Part shown: piece after piece, positions 61,001 to 64,000 of the stretch
How the letters are laid out: every line of letters starts with the position of its first letter
Numbering within the stretch: the stretch's first letter is position 1
Assembly: GCA_019914945.1 (NCBI GenBank)
Contig: CM034108.1
Location: 1,498,001-1,562,000 of the forward strand
Origin: Typha latifolia
Lineage: Eukaryota; Streptophyta; Magnoliopsida; Poales; Typhaceae
Direction of reading: 5' to 3'
Length of the DNA stretch: 64,000 bases
Made by a program: the position numbers and the translations under genes
Notes under the pieces: generated by a model
What the model was told of the DNA's origin: nothing
The model's input: only the letters and a program-made list of their open reading frames with translations
Databases searched by the model: none

Positions 61001-63225
61001 TAGTACTGTGAAGAAAATGAAGTACTAAATGCTGGCAGAAATTTTTATAAAGCAGTAATTAAATTCTACTGGTATACCTGCAGCTACAAGGCTGGCTGCA
61101 ATTGCTCGAAGGCGATCAGGTCTTTCTGGGTGTGGATGTGATTTCATCTCTACCTAATAATCAGAGTAATAATTCTATGACCAGTAGTCAATTGTTAAAC
61201 TAACCAAGTATATAGTAGAATGTCAAGTATATTAAAATAAATAAATTTAATAAGCCACATCAATTTTTTAACATTGTAAATTACAAATATCTAAACACAC
61301 CAACATGAAATGCAATTCACAACTCAAATCAGTTAATAACTGCATCTTAATATAACTGAACTGACATACTATTAAAAACTGACTAAAAGTTACATGGGAA
61401 CAATAACTCAAGCCAGCGTTGTTATGTGTCCCTGCTGACTTCTTAGGTCATTTTGAAACAGCACTAAACCCTAAATAGGCACAAACAGTGGAAACAGAAC
61501 TGTCCAAGTGTGAGGTGCAAGATTTGTTGGATAGTTCAGTTCACAAAGTAGAAAGTAGTAGCCAATATATAGTCATACTTGGTCTCGTACTGATAAGCAT
61601 ATTGTCATATAACATGGCTTTAACAGTAAATTTGACAAATAATCAAGATAGAATCATGATATAAAAGTCATAAATGTTTATGTAATTATTACCTTAATAC
61701 TTCATTACCCTATTATGACCTATCCACTATCATCTGTGGAATATACTAAAATCAAAACATCACATCTCAAACAATGCCAAACAAAGAGACTTACTTCACA
61801 ATGCAGCAACATCCTTTCATCAAAACCAATGGCCGTACAGGTCTTCGAGGAAGATGCTGCACATATATTAATTATTTTAAATTCTTAATATGGTGTCCTA
61901 CAAAACTTCCATAATAACATCCACAATTTTATAAAAACACATTAGCTATGTACTTATATAATACCAAAAAGAATATTCATAGTAGACCGGAGATAATATC
62001 AGAACAATAGTAAGATTGTAGATAGACTAAGTTATTCCTTGTAAGAATGAAAGCTTTTTATGTACATTGCAATTAGTTTGCAGCAAAAAGAAAAATAAAA
62101 CATACCAGTAGGGGGGGAAATCAGAGAAATTAGTATTATCTGCATGTAAACATTTTAAGTTTCTTTTCTATCATACTATATCAGAACACCTATATATAAA
62201 TAATAAAAGCAGCTTGATCAACAAGGTAGCCAGACTTATTCGAATTGGGAACCACTTGGTGATTTATACATAACCTTACATAAAAAATAAAGATATTATT
62301 TGCGTAGTCCAGTGGGTATAGCCCCTGGCTCTATGGTTTTTGCCATTGAACTAATAAGTCCTCTAAAAGAAAAGGCATAACATGAGAGAAATTAGAGGTA
62401 TGCACCATGATAGTTGCAAACTGCATCTGCATCAACAGAAACACAAGCTTCTTTTCCAACAAGGGATTGGAAAACGTCGTATCCACTTAATTCAGACTCC
62501 CTAGGCTCGCCACATACCTTTATCAAAAATAATAAAATTTAAGATAGGAAATAGTCAAGTATCTAAGAATATGAATATGATGGAACTTATTGCAATGCTT
62601 CTTTATGATCAGGTTATATTGAAAAGAAGCATAATGCAATGCAACTATCACAAAGGAAAAAGAAAGTAAAAAAGCATACATCACAATGGGAAACATCATA
62701 GAAGTTTGACATTGTGCAATTAGAGCAGAACCACTTCTTGATAACAAAATGATTAACAGGTTCCCAGTCACTATCTTCATCGTCCTCATCATCATAAACA
62801 TCTTGCAAATACAGATCCTCCAATGTACTGCCGTTGTGAGTCCTCTGACAATTTTGTGGTTGTACACACTCACATGCCTTGCAGCTTTCATTTTTATCAT
62901 GCAAGCAAGCATTTTCATCAGCATTTCCTATGCTTCTCAAGTTTGGTGCCGAATTACACGTTTCATATGTAGACGCAATATCAGAATGGATGGTGCTAGG
63001 GTTGCAATGCCCATCATTTTTCTCTTCCAAAAGTCTCTCTTCTAAGTTTCTTTCATTGGGATACAAAGTGCCATTGATTCCATCTGGAGATGATCTTTTA
63101 TTGCATTCATACGGGCAAGAGAAACTGCTCTCACACGGTGCTTGATGGATCTCACTACGTACTTTATTCTCTCTGGAGAAATTCCTACCCTTTTGGCTAC
63201 CGTTATGAAGTGTTTCAGACTCCAT
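55027..63225 (-). CDS. HDA15: histone deacetylase HDA15 (class II, RanBP2 finger)
   Basis: Zinc-dependent lysine deacetylase of 648 residues that removes acetyl groups from histones in the nucleus. In Arabidopsis HDA15 works with PIF factors. Exons in coding order: 63225-62680, 62517-62406, 61856-61795, 61153-61078, 60885-60821, 60267-60212, 59676-59553, 59410-59285, 59122-59072, 58454-58386, 57869-57761, 57305-57226, 56665-56583, 56486-56441, 55771-55603, 55199-55027. A RanBP2-type zinc finger lies at 165-184 (W165, C167, C170, N174, C181, C184) after an acidic run ([11 protein letters not shown]). The HDAC domain (about 228-545) has RPPGHHAG (His353/His354), DVHHGNG (Asp390, His392), [10 protein letters not shown] (Asp481) and LEGGYNL (Tyr521). 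All zinc and active-site residues are present. The C-terminal KKRKRL and [13 protein letters not shown] are HDA15-like. A 5' UTR intron is likely, with an acceptor (TTTACAG) just right of 63256. The finger plus HDAC combination is specific for this orthologue. Confidence 0.96.
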
Positions 63226-64000
63226 GTCAATAAATCATTGAAGCCTTTGTTCGAACCTGTAAACAGAGTAATTAATAAGTAAAAACTGAGAACGCGGAAA
63301 CCCAGTATAAACGGGGAATCCAATAAGGCAATAATACATTGTTGCAGTAAAGATGAGTATGTACTGGTCTTTCTACCAAAAGTTATTCTTATGAAAATTT
63401 TCAAACATAATGAGAAAAGATGCTTCTCTTCCCCGTTATAGCAAAAGATCTTGCACAAAGATGAATATTTGTCATACTGCAATTAGTAAACAACCATCCA
63501 AGAAGTTGTACACATAAGAATGGCAAACCAATGAGAAAAGAGATTTAACATTCTATCAGCTATACTTTCCAGTGAATAGAACCAAACTAACAAGACAAGC
63601 AAATTAACCTCCAAAATTCCCTTAGTGTACTGTGTTAGAGATCTGACGGCTCTTCAACAAATAACAGGTGGTTTTCTATCAAATCTCAATTAAACTATAT
63701 ATTGCGTTCTCTTATTCCTTTTTTTCTCTGCCCCTCCAAACCTATTCACGTTAAATAATCATCCAGATCCATCAAATAACCTACGCACAAGAAACCCATT
63801 GCGACAAACCTCGAAATCATGGCATTCGTGAAACTGCACTTCGAGCTGCCAATTCTTGGCATTGACCAGTCAAACTTCCGACCGTGCCCACTCTATCGCA
63901 ACATAGGATAGATTGTCTGCCAACCAGAGGCCAAATATCTTTCCATTTAAAACCTCCTGTCGCGATCTCATCGTGACGGCTCCAAGAACAATAAACCAAA
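63226..64000. other. HDA15 5' leader and upstream region
   Basis: A splice acceptor (TTTACAG|GTTCG on the minus strand) sits about 30 bp upstream of the HDA15 ATG. A possible donor (TTCGAG|GTTTGT) lies near 63811. The leader may therefore be split by an intron of about 550 bp, with the first exon at about 63812 to the window edge. No coding sequence was recognised. Confidence 0.4.

Noticed and set aside
62300..62350. tRNA A-box-like sequence (TAGTCCAGTGG) in an HDA15 intron
   Set aside because: No matching B box or cloverleaf follows at the right distance, so neither a tRNA nor a SINE can be supported.

Overview
This window is nuclear DNA from a flowering plant. The genes are interrupted by GT-AG introns of about 80 bp to over 2 kb. 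Intergenic DNA is AT-rich and full of long (CT/GA)n and (TA)n microsatellites, and the gene families are plant-specific (YABBY, VQ, CDPK, PPR-DYW, HDA15 with a RanBP2 finger). Gene structure and protein style fit a non-grass monocot, possibly palm-like, but that placement is an impression and not a measurement.

Layout, left to right: a VQ-motif protein (-, 662-1117) with a W-box-rich upstream region; a tRNA-Cys(GCA) (-, 1754-1824); a two-exon gene for a 79-residue membrane-anchored protein (+, 4303-4622); a seven-exon calcium-dependent protein kinase of the CPK1/2/20 subgroup (-, 5849-10070); a two-exon Mal d 1/Fra a 1-associated-type protein (-, 12107-14512), divergent from an intronless mitochondrial P-class PPR gene (+, 14905-18003); a nine-exon FG nucleoporin NUP1/NUP136 (+, 19169-28710); a six-exon YAB2-type YABBY transcription factor (-, 31406-35724); about 6 kb of repeat-rich intergenic DNA; a thirteen-exon ubiquitin-specific protease (-, 41546-50618); an intronless PLS-DYW PPR gene (-, 52491-54371); and a sixteen-exon class II histone deacetylase HDA15 (-, 55027-63225). 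All exon models were assembled by hand. Exon lengths sum to whole codons in every case, and joins restore recognisable family sequence.

These are ordinary, functionally unrelated plant genes with no operon-like logic: calcium signalling, nuclear pore, organelle RNA processing, chromatin deacetylation, deubiquitination and leaf/organ polarity. I saw no prokaryote-like or virus-like system. The most unusual points are in NUP1: a fourfold 45-bp in-frame repeat in exon 2 that copies the splice acceptor, and an apparent GA-AG intron after exon 3. Others are a 15-bp triplicated repeat in the CDPK tail, a miR164-like 20-mer without a visible foldback, and a degenerate inverted-repeat element carrying about 100 bp of GA repeat inside a USP intron.
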